Origin: Burkholderiaceae bacterium 16
Lineage (GTDB): Bacteria; Pseudomonadota; Gammaproteobacteria; Burkholderiales; Burkholderiaceae
Assembly (NCBI GenBank): GCA_000955785.1
Contig: JYOD01000016.1
Location: 77,900 to 141,899 of the forward strand
Direction: 5' to 3'
Length of the DNA: 64,000 nucleotides
Positions 34,876-44,299 of the stretch are shown here, one piece after another. Made by a program: the position numbers and the translations under genes. The notes below the pieces were generated by a model. The model was not told the origin of the DNA, did not search any database, and saw nothing but the letters and a program-made list of their open reading frames with translations. Every line of letters starts with the position of its first letter. The first letter of the stretch is position 1.

Positions 34876-34894
34876 AATTACGGATTGTGTAATT
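34876..34894. promoter_or_regulatory. Dyad AATTAC-N7-GTAATT upstream of the MBL-fold gene
   Basis: Perfect six-base arms (34876-34881 and 34889-34894) in an AT-rich island about 160 bases before the ATG at 35056. The geometry suits a dimeric regulator such as LysR or MarR type. No regulator gene is adjacent. Confidence 0.45.
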
Positions 34895-35055
34895 TAAGGT
34901 GATGCTACCAGCCCGCCAGAATGCTGGAAGCGCACCGGCGGTGTGATTCACCGGGCGCCACAGTCCCCTGCGGTGCTGCCTGCCGGCTGGCGGCAAGGCG
35001 GCACTGCATCCCGTCGGGCGCCGGTTCCACTAGAAAGAATGAGACAGGAGCAGCC

Positions 35056-36015
35056 ATGAGCAAGGCCTTTGCGTCGCAGGCGGATCTGCAGGAAAAGCAG
35101 GTCACCTTCACCAAGCTGTCGGAGAACGCTTACGCGTATACCGCGGAAGGCGACCCGAATTCCGGCGTGATCATCGGCGACGACAGCGTGCTGATCGTGG
35201 ACACAACCGCTACGCCGGCAATGGCGCAGGACCTGATTGCCCGCATCCGCGCCGTTACCGACAAGCCCATCAAGCATGTGGTTCTGTCGCACTATCACGC
35301 TGTGCGGGTGCTGGGCGCTTCGGCTTACTTCAGGGAAGGTGCGCAAAACGTGATCGCCAGCCGCGGTACCTACGAGATGATCGTGGAGCGCGGCGAAGCC
35401 GACATGAAGTCCGAGATCGAGCGTTTCCCGCGCCTGTTCGCGGGTGTCGAAACCGTGCCTGGACTGACCTGGCCCAACGTGGTGTTCGAGCGCGAGCTGA
35501 CGCTGTACCTGGGCACGCTCGAAGTCAAGGTCATGCACCTCGGAGCCGGTCACACCAAAGGCGATACCGTGGTGTGGATTCCGTCGCAGAAGATCCTGTT
35601 TTCCGGCGACCTCGTCGAGTACGACGCAGCCTGCTATTGCGGCGACGCGCAGCTCGAGGAATGGCCGGCTACGCTGGAAGCGCTGCGCGCACTGGACCCG
35701 GTGGCACTGATCCCCGGCCGTGGCCCGGCACTGACCGATCCCGAGCTGGTGGGGTGCGGCCTGGACTATACGCGCGACTTCGTCAGCACGCTGCTGCAGC
35801 GAGGCAAGGAAGCCGTGGCGCAGAAGCTCGACCTGAAGGGCGCCATGGCGCATACCCGCGCTGCCATGGACGAGAAGTTCGGGCAGGTCTTTATCTACGA
35901 GCACTGCCTGCCCTTTGACGTGGCGCGTGCCTACGACGAGGCCAGCGGCATCAAGCATCCGCGTATCTGGACCGCGCAGCGTGACAAGGATATGTGGGCG
36001 GCGCTGCAGGAGTAG
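35056..36015 (+). CDS. MBL-fold metallo-hydrolase-like protein with altered zinc site
   Basis: 319 residues. The metallo-beta-lactamase fold is clear: VIIGDDSVLIVDTTATP, then the loop VVLSHYHAVRVLGASAY, GAGHTKGDTVVWIP and FSGDLVEYDAACYCGD. The usual HxHxDH reads HYHAVR, so the aspartate and third histidine are replaced; one metal site may be lost or remodelled. AGGAG lies six bases before the ATG. It heads a group with an FAD monooxygenase, a DUF2783 protein and hmgA, so it probably serves an aromatic pathway. Reaction unknown. Confidence 0.8.
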   Translation: MSKAFASQADLQEKQVTFTKLSENAYAYTAEGDPNSGVIIGDDSVLIVDTTATPAMAQDLIARIRAVTDKPIKHVVLSHYHAVRVLGASAYFREGAQNVIASRGTYEMIVERGEADMKSEIERFPRLFAGVETVPGLTWPNVVFERELTLYLGTLEVKVMHLGAGHTKGDTVVWIPSQKILFSGDLVEYDAACYCGDAQLEEWPATLEALRALDPVALIPGRGPALTDPELVGCGLDYTRDFVSTLLQRGKEAVAQKLDLKGAMAHTRAAMDEKFGQVFIYEHCLPFDVARAYDEASGIKHPRIWTAQRDKDMWAALQE

Positions 36016-36110
36016 CGCGCGGCTGGGAGGATAGCATGCCGGCAGTGCGGCCACCCGCCGCGTTGCCGAGAGAACCGCACCAGCGGTCATGGCTGGAGGA
36101 TGGAGACAAG

Positions 36111-37874
36111 ATGGAAACCAATTACCAGGCCTGTACCTTTGCGTACCAGCCTTGCGCAGAGCAGAGTGCGCCGCGGCCAAGTGCCGGTGGCCATCCGGTC
36201 CATCCCGTCGTGGTGGTCGGGGCCGGCCCGGTCGGGTTGGCCACGGCAGTCGACCTGGCTCAGCAGGGTGTGCCTGTCGTGCTGCTAGACGACGACTGCA
36301 CGCTGTCCGCTGGTTCTCGTGCGATCTGCTTCGCCAAGCGCACGCTGGAAATCTTCGACCGCCTCGGTTGCGGCCAGCGCATGGTGGACAAGGGCGTGAG
36401 CTGGAACGTCGGCAAGATCTTCTTCGACCGGGAGCTGGTCTACAGCTTCGACCTGCTGCCCGAGCGCGGGCATGGCAGGCCGGCCTTTATCAACCTGCAG
36501 CAATACTATGTGGAAGGTTTTCTGGTGGAGCGCGCGGCCGAACTGGCCAATCTGGCGATCCGCTGGAAGCATCGCGTGGGGGGCCTCACGCAAGATGGCG
36601 ACGTGGTGACGCTGGATGTGGAAACGCCCGATGGCAACTATGCCCTGCAGGCCCGCTACGTGGTGGTGGCCGACGGCGCACGCAGCCCGGTCCGCCATGC
36701 GATGGGCCTGGAAAGCAAGGGGCGCGTTTTCCATGACCGCTTCCTGATTGCCGATGTGAAGATGGCGGCGCCCTTCCCGAGCGAGCGCTGGTTCTGGTTC
36801 GATCCGCCGTTCAACCGCAACCAGTCGGTGCTGGTGCATCGACAGCCGGACAATGTCTGGCGCATCGATTTCCAGCTTGGCTGGGACGCCGATCCCGAGC
36901 TGGAAAAGCAGCCGGAACGGGTGATCCCCCGCATCCAGGCGTTGCTGGGCGATGGTGTCGAATTTGCACTGGAGTGGGTCAGTGTCTATACCTTCTCCTG
37001 CCAGCGCATGGATAGCTTCCGCCATGGCCGCGTGCTGTTCGCGGGCGATGCCGCGCACCGCGTTTCCCCCTTCGGGGCGCGTGGCGCCAACAGCGGCGTG
37101 CAGGACGCGGAAAACCTCGCCTGGAAGCTTGGGCTGGTGCTGGCGGGCAGCGCGCCGGATGCCTTGCTGGATAGCTACGCCAGCGAGCGCGAGCACGCCG
37201 CCGACGAGAATATCCGCCACTCGACTCGCTCTACCGATTTCATCACGCCCAAGACACCCGTAAGCCGCGTCTTCCGCGACGCCGTGCTGACGCTCGCGCG
37301 GCGGCACGGTTTTGCCCGCCAGCTCGTCAACAGCGGGCGGCTGTCGGTGCCGGCGGTGTTGCACGCGTCCCTGCTCAACACGCCGGATGCGGCCGACGAG
37401 CAGGGCGAGGCGAAGTTCACGGGGCTGATGGTGCCAGGCACGTCGTGCGTCGATGCGCCGGTGAAGGTGGACGGCCAGGCCGCGTGGCTTTTGCGTCAGA
37501 TGGGCAGCCAGTTCACCGCCTTGGTCTTCGCGGGCGCGGGCGCTTTGCCGGCACCGGCGCTGACTGCCTTGCAGGCGCTGGCTTGCGGACCGGTCCGGCT
37601 GGCAGTGCTGTGCGTGGTCCCGGCAGGTGGAGGCGAGACGCCCGGCGCACCCGCCGGCGTACGCTTGATTGAAGACAGCGAAGGCCTGCTGGCGCGCCGC
37701 TACGACGGGCGGCCGGGCACGGTTTACCTGCTGCGGCCTGACCAGCACGTATGCGCGCGCTGGCGGGGATTCGATGCCGGCCGCGTGCAAGCCGCGCTGC
37801 GGCGGGCGCTCGGCTGGCAGGAAGGCGGCGCCGCCGGTGACGAACGTATTGCCGCGGCCACGGCCGTGGCCTGA
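36111..37874 (+). CDS. FAD-dependent aromatic-ring monooxygenase (PheA/TfdB/MhpA-like)
   Basis: 587 residues of the class A flavoprotein hydroxylases. FAD is bound by VVGAGPVGLATAVDLAQQG at about residues 35-53, and the second FAD motif is GDAAHRVSPFGARGANSGVQ. The substrate-domain pattern YVVVADGARSPVRHAMG is typical. These enzymes hydroxylate phenolic acids with NAD(P)H and oxygen. GGAG precedes the ATG. It is followed after 20 bases by DUF2783 and then hmgA, so it may produce a hydroxyphenylacetate-type substrate on the way to homogentisate (inference). Confidence 0.88.
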   Translation: METNYQACTFAYQPCAEQSAPRPSAGGHPVHPVVVVGAGPVGLATAVDLAQQGVPVVLLDDDCTLSAGSRAICFAKRTLEIFDRLGCGQRMVDKGVSWNVGKIFFDRELVYSFDLLPERGHGRPAFINLQQYYVEGFLVERAAELANLAIRWKHRVGGLTQDGDVVTLDVETPDGNYALQARYVVVADGARSPVRHAMGLESKGRVFHDRFLIADVKMAAPFPSERWFWFDPPFNRNQSVLVHRQPDNVWRIDFQLGWDADPELEKQPERVIPRIQALLGDGVEFALEWVSVYTFSCQRMDSFRHGRVLFAGDAAHRVSPFGARGANSGVQDAENLAWKLGLVLAGSAPDALLDSYASEREHAADENIRHSTRSTDFITPKTPVSRVFRDAVLTLARRHGFARQLVNSGRLSVPAVLHASLLNTPDAADEQGEAKFTGLMVPGTSCVDAPVKVDGQAAWLLRQMGSQFTALVFAGAGALPAPALTALQALACGPVRLAVLCVVPAGGGETPGAPAGVRLIEDSEGLLARRYDGRPGTVYLLRPDQHVCARWRGFDAGRVQAALRRALGWQEGGAAGDERIAAATAVA

Positions 37875-37894
37875 GTCGTTAGGGAGACATGCTG

Positions 37895-38134
37895 ATGCCG
37901 CTGAACACCGAACCCAACCTGACCCGGCCGGACGACTTCTACGAGGCGCTGATCGACATGCATCGCGACCTGTCAGACGCCCAGAGCCAGTCCGCCAACG
38001 CGCAGCTCATCCTGCTGCTGGCCAACCACATCGGCGACCTTGCCATCCTGCAGGAAGCCATGGAGCTCGCCCGTGCGGGCGTGCTCGCACGGGCTGTCGT
38101 CCAGCCCGCCACCGACCCGGCGGCCGCAGCCTGA
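37895..38134 (+). CDS. DUF2783-domain small protein
   Basis: 79 residues resembling the DUF2783 family: NLTRPDDFYEALIDMHRDLS, then a helical middle. Its function is unknown, but such genes often sit beside FAD monooxygenases, as here. ATG 37895 is chosen over one two codons earlier because GGGAG then lies at a proper eight-base spacing. No signal or membrane segment. It may help the neighbouring monooxygenase (inference). Confidence 0.75.
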   Translation: MPLNTEPNLTRPDDFYEALIDMHRDLSDAQSQSANAQLILLLANHIGDLAILQEAMELARAGVLARAVVQPATDPAAAA

Positions 38135-38205
38135 CGCTGCGCCCAGCCGCATTTCAAGAAACCAAGAGTCATCGTAAATCGTAAGCGCAAGAGGAAGCAC
38201 AAGAC

Positions 38206-39546
38206 ATGACGCAGACGCAACTGAACGTTCCGGGCAAAGCGCCGGACCACGGTACGCCCGGCTACCAGTCGGGTTTTGCCAACGAGTTTGCCACCGAGGC
38301 TTTGCCCGGTGCATTGCCGGTGGCGCAGAACTCACCCCAGCGCGCGCCCTATGGCCTCTATGCCGAACAGATATCAGGCACCGCCTTTACGGCGCCGCGC
38401 GCGCACAACCGGCGCAGCTGGTGCTATCGCATCCGCCCGGCGGCCATGCACGAGCCGTTCACGCTGGTCGAGCAGTCGCGCATCGTCAGCCGCTTCGATG
38501 CCGTGCAGCCGTCGCCCAACCAGATGCGCTGGAGCCCGCCGGCCATGCCCACCGAGCCGACCGACTTTGTCGACGGCATCGTCACCATGGCCGGCAACGG
38601 CAGCCCGGAGGCCATGTCGGGTTGCGGCATCCACCTGTATCTGGCCAACCGGTCGATGACGGATCGCTTCTTCTATAACGCCGACGGCGAAATGCTGATC
38701 GTGCCGCAGCAGGGCAGGCTGCGCGTGGCCACCGAGATGGGCGTGCTGGACGTGGAGCCACAGGAGATCGTGGTAGTGCCGCGCGGCGTGCGTTTCCGTG
38801 TGGAGTTGCCGGACGGCGAAGCGCGCGGCTATATCTGCGAGAACTACGGTGCCTTGTTCCGCCTGCCGGACCTGGGCGTGATCGGCTCCAACGGCCTGGC
38901 CAATCCGCGCGACTTCCTGACACCGCACGCCTGGTATGAGGATCGCGAAGGCGATTTCGAGCTGGTGGCGAAATTCCAGGGCAACCTGTGGCGCGCATCG
39001 ATCGGGCACTCGCCGCTGGACGTGGTGGCCTGGCACGGCAACTACGCGCCGTACAAGTACGACCTGCGCCACTTCAACACGATCGGCTCGATCAGCTTCG
39101 ACCACCCGGATCCGTCGATCTTCCTGGTGCTGCAAAGCCCCTCCGACACGCCGGGCGTGGATACCATCGATTTCGTCATCTTCGGCCCGCGCTGGCTGGC
39201 GGCGCAGAACACTTTCCGCCCGCCCTGGTTCCACCGCAATATCGCCAGCGAATTCATGGGCCTGGTCGAGGGCGTCTACGACGCCAAGGCCGATGGCTTC
39301 GCACCCGGCGGCGCCAGCCTGCACAACTGCATGACCGGTCACGGTCCGGATGCCGAGACCTTCGCCAAGGCCACCACCGGGGATACTGCGCGGCCGCACC
39401 ACATCAGCGATACCATGGCCTTCATGTTCGAGACCCCGGCCGTGATCCGGCCGACGCCGTATGCGGCGAAGTCGGCCCAGTTGCAGGCCGACTACTACAC
39501 GTGCTGGCAAGGATTGAAGAAGCATTTCAACCCCAGCCAGCGTTGA
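38206..39546 (+). CDS. hmgA: Homogentisate 1,2-dioxygenase
   Basis: 446 residues. Opens the aromatic ring of homogentisate to maleylacetoacetate with iron and oxygen. The family start [20 protein letters not shown] and [17 protein letters not shown] are unmistakable. Iron ligands correspond to the histidine and glutamate in [12 protein letters not shown] and the histidine in [20 protein letters not shown] precedes the ATG. It forms a probable operon with fahA. No maleylacetoacetate isomerase lies between them or in the window. Confidence 0.97.
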   Translation: MTQTQLNVPGKAPDHGTPGYQSGFANEFATEALPGALPVAQNSPQRAPYGLYAEQISGTAFTAPRAHNRRSWCYRIRPAAMHEPFTLVEQSRIVSRFDAVQPSPNQMRWSPPAMPTEPTDFVDGIVTMAGNGSPEAMSGCGIHLYLANRSMTDRFFYNADGEMLIVPQQGRLRVATEMGVLDVEPQEIVVVPRGVRFRVELPDGEARGYICENYGALFRLPDLGVIGSNGLANPRDFLTPHAWYEDREGDFELVAKFQGNLWRASIGHSPLDVVAWHGNYAPYKYDLRHFNTIGSISFDHPDPSIFLVLQSPSDTPGVDTIDFVIFGPRWLAAQNTFRPPWFHRNIASEFMGLVEGVYDAKADGFAPGGASLHNCMTGHGPDAETFAKATTGDTARPHHISDTMAFMFETPAVIRPTPYAAKSAQLQADYYTCWQGLKKHFNPSQR

Positions 39547-39628
39547 TTCCGACCAACGATTTTGTCTTTCGGGTGCGCGCGCGGCCAAAGCCGCCGGCAC
39601 CTTTTGTCATTCCCTTCCGGAGCCCCCG

Positions 39629-40891
39629 ATGACTACCGTCCAGCAGAGTTGGATCGATTCCGCCAACGATGGCGTTACGCATTTCCCGCTGCAGAACCTT
39701 CCCTACGGCATCTTTTCCCCGAACGGGCAGGGCCCGCGCGTGGGTGTCGCCATTGGCGACCTGATTCTCGACCTGTCCGTGCTGGACGCGGAAGGCCTGT
39801 TGCCAGCCGCGGTGAAGGGCGTGTTCGGCGGCGCCACGCTTAACGCCTTCATCGCGCTCGGCAAGCCGGCCTGGACCGAAACCCGACAGCGCCTGACGGC
39901 CTTGCTGTCGGCGGACGACACCATCTTGCGTCCCAAATCCGCCCTGCACGAGCAAGCCCTGGTGCCGATGGCCTGGGCCACTTTGCACTTGCCCGTGGAC
40001 ATCCCCGGCTATACGGATTTCTACTCCTCGCGCGAGCACGCCACCAACGTTGGCCGCATGTTCCGCGATCCGGACAATGCGCTGCTGCCCAACTGGCTGG
40101 AGATTCCCATCGGCTACAACGGCCGCGCCAGTTCGGTGGTGGTGAGCGGCACGACGCTGCACCGTCCCAAGGGGCAGATCAAGCCTCCCAACGCGCCGCG
40201 CCCGATCTTCACGGCCTGCCAGAAGCTCGATTACGAACTGGAAATGGCCTTTATCGTCGGCAAACCGTCGACGCTTGGCGAGCCGGTCACCACCGCCGCT
40301 GCGGCCGGGCATATCTTCGGCATGGTGATCCTCAACGACTGGAGCGCGCGCGACATCCAGCAGTGGGAATATGTGCCGCTGGGCCCGTTCAACAGCAAAG
40401 GCTTCGGCACCTCGATCTCGCCGTGGGTGGTGACGATGGACGCGCTCGAGCCGTTCCGCCGCGACAATCCGGTGCAGTCGCCCGAGCCGCTGGAATACCT
40501 GCAGCAGCCGGAGCGCAATGCCTACGACATCGCGCTGGAAGTCTCCCTGCGCCCGGAAGGCGCCGAGCAAGCCACCACCGTCTGCCGCACCAACTTCAAG
40601 GCCATGTACTGGACCATGGTGCAGCAACTGGCCCACCACACGGTGTCGGGCTGCAATATCCGCGTGGGGGACCTGATGGGCTCCGGCACCATCAGCGGCA
40701 CCACGCCGGATTCCTATGGCAGCCTGCTGGAGCTGACCCGCAACGGTGCTGAGCCGGTAGCGCTGGCCGACGGCGGCAAGCGTGGCTTCCTGGAAGACGG
40801 CGACGAAGTGGTCATGGCCGGCTGGTGCCAGGGCGACGGTTATCGGGTCGGGTTTGGCGAAGTGGCAGGCAAGATCCTGCCGGCGCGCTAA
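39629..40891 (+). CDS. fahA: Fumarylacetoacetase
   Basis: 420 residues, the usual length. Splits fumarylacetoacetate to fumarate and acetoacetate. The N-terminal domain is present (NDGVTHFPLQNLPYGIFSPN). In the C-terminal FAH domain the metal and catalytic residues appear in DFYSSREHATNVG, LDYELEMAFIVGKP and VILNDWSARDIQQWEYVPLG. GGAG lies nine bases before the ATG. Its stop overlaps by four bases the end of the convergent aryl-polyene dehydratase gene. Confidence 0.97.
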   Translation: MTTVQQSWIDSANDGVTHFPLQNLPYGIFSPNGQGPRVGVAIGDLILDLSVLDAEGLLPAAVKGVFGGATLNAFIALGKPAWTETRQRLTALLSADDTILRPKSALHEQALVPMAWATLHLPVDIPGYTDFYSSREHATNVGRMFRDPDNALLPNWLEIPIGYNGRASSVVVSGTTLHRPKGQIKPPNAPRPIFTACQKLDYELEMAFIVGKPSTLGEPVTTAAAAGHIFGMVILNDWSARDIQQWEYVPLGPFNSKGFGTSISPWVVTMDALEPFRRDNPVQSPEPLEYLQQPERNAYDIALEVSLRPEGAEQATTVCRTNFKAMYWTMVQQLAHHTVSGCNIRVGDLMGSGTISGTTPDSYGSLLELTRNGAEPVALADGGKRGFLEDGDEVVMAGWCQGDGYRVGFGEVAGKILPAR

Positions 40892-41349
40892 GCGGCCGGG
40901 CTCAGAGGGACATCCAGGATGACCGCGGCGCGGCCGGCCAGCAGCAACTGGCCGGCCGCGCTGACTTCAAAGGCATAGAGGATGTTGTTCTCGCTGCCGC
41001 TGATGCGGTGGGCCTCCACCTGCAGCGGTGCGGCGATGTCGTCAAGGCGCGCCACGCGCAGGTCCAGCTTGCGCACGCTGGCGAGGTAGCCCACGCGTGG
41101 GCGCTGCGCCGGCTGTTGCAAGGCGGCGCCGTGCGCGGCCATGGCCTGCGCGGCGTATTCGATGCCGCAAACGGCCGCCAGGCGTCCGTGGGCACGCAGT
41201 GGATTCTCGGGGTGGGTATGGCTGCTGGCTTCGCAGCGGATGAACTCCGGGCTCCAGTCGAGCACTGCGTCCAGCAGGCACATGGTGCCCTGATGCGGTA
41301 TATGCGCCGCGATCCACGCGCGCCCCAGCGGTGCCGCGTCGGGATGCAT
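40888..41349 (-). CDS. ApeP-like 3-hydroxyacyl-ACP dehydratase of the aryl-polyene cluster
   Basis: 153 residues of the hotdog fold. The N-terminal AAHIPHQGTMCLLDAVLDWS corresponds to the catalytic-histidine region of FabA/FabZ-like dehydratases used in aryl-polyene clusters (ApeP). It would remove water during chain extension so that conjugated double bonds remain. It is the last gene of a long minus-strand operon, its ATG four bases after the preceding stop. The distal end overlaps the fahA stop. Confidence 0.8.
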   Translation of the reverse strand: MHPDAAPLGRAWIAAHIPHQGTMCLLDAVLDWSPEFIRCEASSHTHPENPLRAHGRLAAVCGIEYAAQAMAAHGAALQQPAQRPRVGYLASVRKLDLRVARLDDIAAPLQVEAHRISGSENNILYAFEVSAAGQLLLAGRAAVILDVPLSPAA

Positions 41350-41353
41350 GACG

Positions 41354-42157
41354 TTATGCCGCCGCGGCCGGGGTAACGGCCACCCGCAGGCGCAGATCAT
41401 CCAGATAGTCGATCACCACCTCGCGCGGGCCGCCCAGCGCTAGCGCTTGCAGCAGGGGCAGGGCCCGCGCCGCGGGCACGCCCTGGCGCAACCGTTCCAG
41501 CGCGGGGTCCGCCATCCGGCTGGCCGGGGCTTCGGCCAGCGTGACGTCGAGGCGCGCGAGGGAACGCGGGGTCGGCTCGGGCAGCAGCACCAGCGCCAGG
41601 CCGAACGCGTCCGGGATCGGCCGGTGGCTGCGCAGCGGCTCCGGGTAGTCCGTGTCGTAGGCGATCAGCATGCACGCTTCGCGGTCCACCGCCACCTGGC
41701 ACAGGGCGTCCAGCATGCCGGCGCCGAAACTGCCGTCGCGGGCGCACAGCACATTGGACGCTGCCATGGCACCGGAGGCGATGCCCCAGTAGCCCGCCGC
41801 CGCGTTATGCACTGAGTTGTGAAATCGCGTCGGCGAGATCAGCGGATCATCGCTGGCCAGTGCCTCGCAGATCACGTGATAGTTGTAGCCGTCGCCGCTG
41901 GATGCGGTGAATACGGTCGGCAGGGCCGCCGCATCCATGCCGCTGGCCGCAGCGGCTTGCTGGCCAAGCCCCAGCGCCAGCTTGACGCTGGGGCCGGTGC
42001 GGCGCCGTTCGGCCGGTGGCAGGCCGGCCGGTGGTGGCAGCCCTGTCGATTCGCTGACATAAGGCAGCGTGCCGGCAAGTACGGCGGCACCTTGCGGCCA
42101 GTCCTTGAAACCGGGTCCGAGCAGGCCGATGCCTTCGATGAATGCGCTCACTTGCAT
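41354..42157 (-). CDS. Beta-ketoacyl synthase chain-length-factor-like protein (ApeC-like)
   Basis: 267 residues of a shortened ketosynthase fold. VSAFIEGIGLLGPGFKDWP opens it, and FHNSVHNAAAGYWGIASGA is a family block, but the nucleophilic Cys of active ketosynthases is missing. This marks the chain-length-factor or partner subunit seen in aryl-polyene and type II polyketide systems. ATG 42157 is chosen; a TTG four codons earlier, overlapping the ketosynthase stop, is possible. It probably pairs with the active ketosynthase directly upstream. Confidence 0.8.
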   Translation of the reverse strand: MQVSAFIEGIGLLGPGFKDWPQGAAVLAGTLPYVSESTGLPPPAGLPPAERRRTGPSVKLALGLGQQAAAASGMDAAALPTVFTASSGDGYNYHVICEALASDDPLISPTRFHNSVHNAAAGYWGIASGAMAASNVLCARDGSFGAGMLDALCQVAVDREACMLIAYDTDYPEPLRSHRPIPDAFGLALVLLPEPTPRSLARLDVTLAEAPASRMADPALERLRQGVPAARALPLLQALALGGPREVVIDYLDDLRLRVAVTPAAAA

Positions 42158-42165
42158 GGGTAGGT

Positions 42166-43374
42166 TCAACCTGGCGAATCGGCGCGCCCGAACAACAGGC
42201 TGCAGTTGGAGCCGCCAAAGCCAAAGGCGTTGCTCAGTACGCGGTGCACGGGCCGCTCGCGGTTTTCAAGCAGGTAGTCGAGCGGCAACTCGGGATCCGG
42301 CTCGGTGGTGTTAATGCCCGCCGGCAGCAGGCCGTGACGCAGCGCCAGCGCGCAGATCACCGCCTCGATGGCGCCGGCCGCGCCCAGTGTGTGGCCGGTT
42401 GCGCCCTTGGTCGAACTGCACGGCGCGGCGGGCAGCAGGTCCAGCATGGCCTTGCCTTCGGCCGCGTCATTGCTGCGCGTGGCGGTGCCGTGCAGGTTGA
42501 CGTAGTCGATCTGCGCCGGCGTCACGCCAGCGCTGGACAGCGCCTGCGCCATCGCCATGCGGGCGCCCAGGCCCTGCGGGTGCGGCGCTGACATATGGTG
42601 GGCATCGCTGGATTCGCCGATGCCCAGCAGCAGGATGTCTTCGCCCGCGCGCGCGGCGCTTGCCGCGGGAAGGCGCTCCAGCAGGCCGAACGCGGCGCCT
42701 TCGCCGATCGAGATGCCATTGCGGTGCGCGTCGTAGGGGCGGCATGGCTGGCTGGATACCAGTTCCAGCGAATTGAATCCGTACAGCGTGGTGTGGCACA
42801 GCGAATCGACGCCACCCACCACGGCAGCATCGATCAGTCCCGCCTCGATCATGCGGCGTGCCGAGGCGAACACCTTGGCACCGGACGAGCAGGCCGAGGA
42901 GATCGACGCCGCGGGTCCACGCAGGCCGAAGTAGCACCGCACGAATTCCGCCAGGGAGTAGGGGCTGTGGCTGCCGCGGTAATGAAAATCCGCAGGCAGC
43001 GCGCCGGTGTCGGGGTCGCGCCGGCGGTACGCAAGCTCGGTCTGCAGGATGCCGGCAGTGCTGGTGCCAAGGAACACACCGATCCGGTGCGCGCCGTAGC
43101 GGGCCACGGTTGCGCGAACCTGCTCCGCAAAGCCGTCCTGTTCCAGCCCCAGTTGCGCCAGCCGGTTGTTGCGGCAGTCGAACTCAGCCAGCACCGCGGG
43201 CAGCGACGTCTCGTCCACCTGTGCGACTTCGCCAATATACGTATCCAGCTTGATATCGCTGAACTCGCAAGGAATCAGCCCGCCGCGTTGTGCGCGCAAG
43301 GCCGCCAGTGTGGCGTCGAGGCCATGCCCTAGGCAACTGGTGGCGGTGTAGTGCGAGAAAAGAAGGGGGGACAC
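42166..43374 (-). CDS. Beta-ketoacyl-ACP synthase of the aryl-polyene cluster
   Basis: 402 residues of the FabF-like family, with the complete Cys-His-His triad: SISSACSSGAKVF, VNLHGTATRSND and STKGATGHTLGAAG. It elongates the polyene by condensing malonyl-ACP. The start is GTG 43374, forced by the N-terminal alignment (LFSHYTATSCLGHGLDATLA); the ribosome site is poor. Downstream lies its likely chain-length-factor partner. Confidence 0.9.
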   Translation of the reverse strand: MSPLLFSHYTATSCLGHGLDATLAALRAQRGGLIPCEFSDIKLDTYIGEVAQVDETSLPAVLAEFDCRNNRLAQLGLEQDGFAEQVRATVARYGAHRIGVFLGTSTAGILQTELAYRRRDPDTGALPADFHYRGSHSPYSLAEFVRCYFGLRGPAASISSACSSGAKVFASARRMIEAGLIDAAVVGGVDSLCHTTLYGFNSLELVSSQPCRPYDAHRNGISIGEGAAFGLLERLPAASAARAGEDILLLGIGESSDAHHMSAPHPQGLGARMAMAQALSSAGVTPAQIDYVNLHGTATRSNDAAEGKAMLDLLPAAPCSSTKGATGHTLGAAGAIEAVICALALRHGLLPAGINTTEPDPELPLDYLLENRERPVHRVLSNAFGFGGSNCSLLFGRADSPG

Positions 43375-43450
43375 TGCTTTGTGGATCCGTTTGCGCGGTG
43401 CGCCGATTGTATCAAATGGCCTGTCTCAGCAAGCCGCATGGGGCACGGCG

Positions 43451-44299
43451 TCACGCAGCATCGCGCAGCGTTACGCAACGCAGCCCGGCGCTGTCGATGG
43501 CCCGCAGCACACGCGGCAGCACCTCCAGCACCAGCGGCCGGCCGGCGCGATCATGGCCTGGGTTGCCGTCGTGCAGCAGCAGGATGTCGCGCTCGGCCAG
43601 GCCAGTCAGCAAGCGGCGCGCGACATGATCGGCATCGCCGGCGGCGGTGGTGTCGAAGCCCCGCCGCGTCCAACTGGCCAGGTGCAGGCCCAGCCGGCAC
43701 AGCACGGGTTCGAGGAAGGGGTTGCGCAGCCCGGCCGGCGCCCGGAAGAAGCGCGGCGCGGTGCCGGTCAGTTCCGTCAGCACCTGCTGTGCCGTGGCGA
43801 TATCGCGCATCTGCCGGGCCGGGCCGAACAGGGAGAAGTGATGGCGATGGTCCTGGCTGTGGTTCTCCACCACGTGTCCGCGCTGCACGATTTCGCGGAC
43901 CAGCGCGGGGTGCTGCGCCGCGCGCGCGCCGATGCAGAAGAAAGTGGCCTGCACACAGTGCTGGTCCAGCAGGTCCAGCACGCGTGGTGTCACCTCGGGA
44001 TTGGGACCATCGTCGAAGCTCAGGGCCACACAACCCTGTGCCGATGGCGGGAGGCGCCGCAGGTTGGGTCCCAGCCAGTTACTGCGCGGCCACAGCCCGG
44101 CCGCCGTCAGCAGCAGATGCGAGGCAATCACGCCGCCGGCAGCCCATGGCAGGGACGCAGGCTGTGCCACGATGGCCGCGGCGGCGCCGGCATGTACTGC
44201 CACCGTACCGCTGACCAGGGCGCCGGGACGCCACTGGCGGGCGCCCTGGATGGCGGCCGGGGCCGCTTGCAGGCGAGGGGTCGGGGTCATGCGGCTCAT
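43451..44299 (-). CDS. Polysaccharide-deacetylase (NodB-like) protein in the aryl-polyene operon
   Basis: 282 residues. After an N-terminal part with a weak hydrophobic stretch (residues 28-70), the NodB domain begins at VALSFDDGPNPEVTPRVL; the metal histidines are in ENHSQDHRHH and the FFRAPAGLRNPF motif follows. The ATG overlaps the stop of the exporter gene (ATGA), showing coupling. NodB proteins deacetylate N-acetyl sugars. In this setting it may modify the sugar or lipid carrier of the pigment (inference). Confidence 0.8.
   Translation of the reverse strand: MSRMTPTPRLQAAPAAIQGARQWRPGALVSGTVAVHAGAAAAIVAQPASLPWAAGGVIASHLLLTAAGLWPRSNWLGPNLRRLPPSAQGCVALSFDDGPNPEVTPRVLDLLDQHCVQATFFCIGARAAQHPALVREIVQRGHVVENHSQDHRHHFSLFGPARQMRDIATAQQVLTELTGTAPRFFRAPAGLRNPFLEPVLCRLGLHLASWTRRGFDTTAAGDADHVARRLLTGLAERDILLLHDGNPGHDRAGRPLVLEVLPRVLRAIDSAGLRCVTLRDAA

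Larger units (their letters stand above)
34462..35055. other. 594-base gap between the XRE and MBL genes
   Basis: No supported gene. It contains the terminator at 34512 and, further right, an AT-rich patch with the dyad AATTAC-N7-GTAATT at 34876-34894 that probably belongs to the MBL-gene promoter. Confidence 0.45.
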
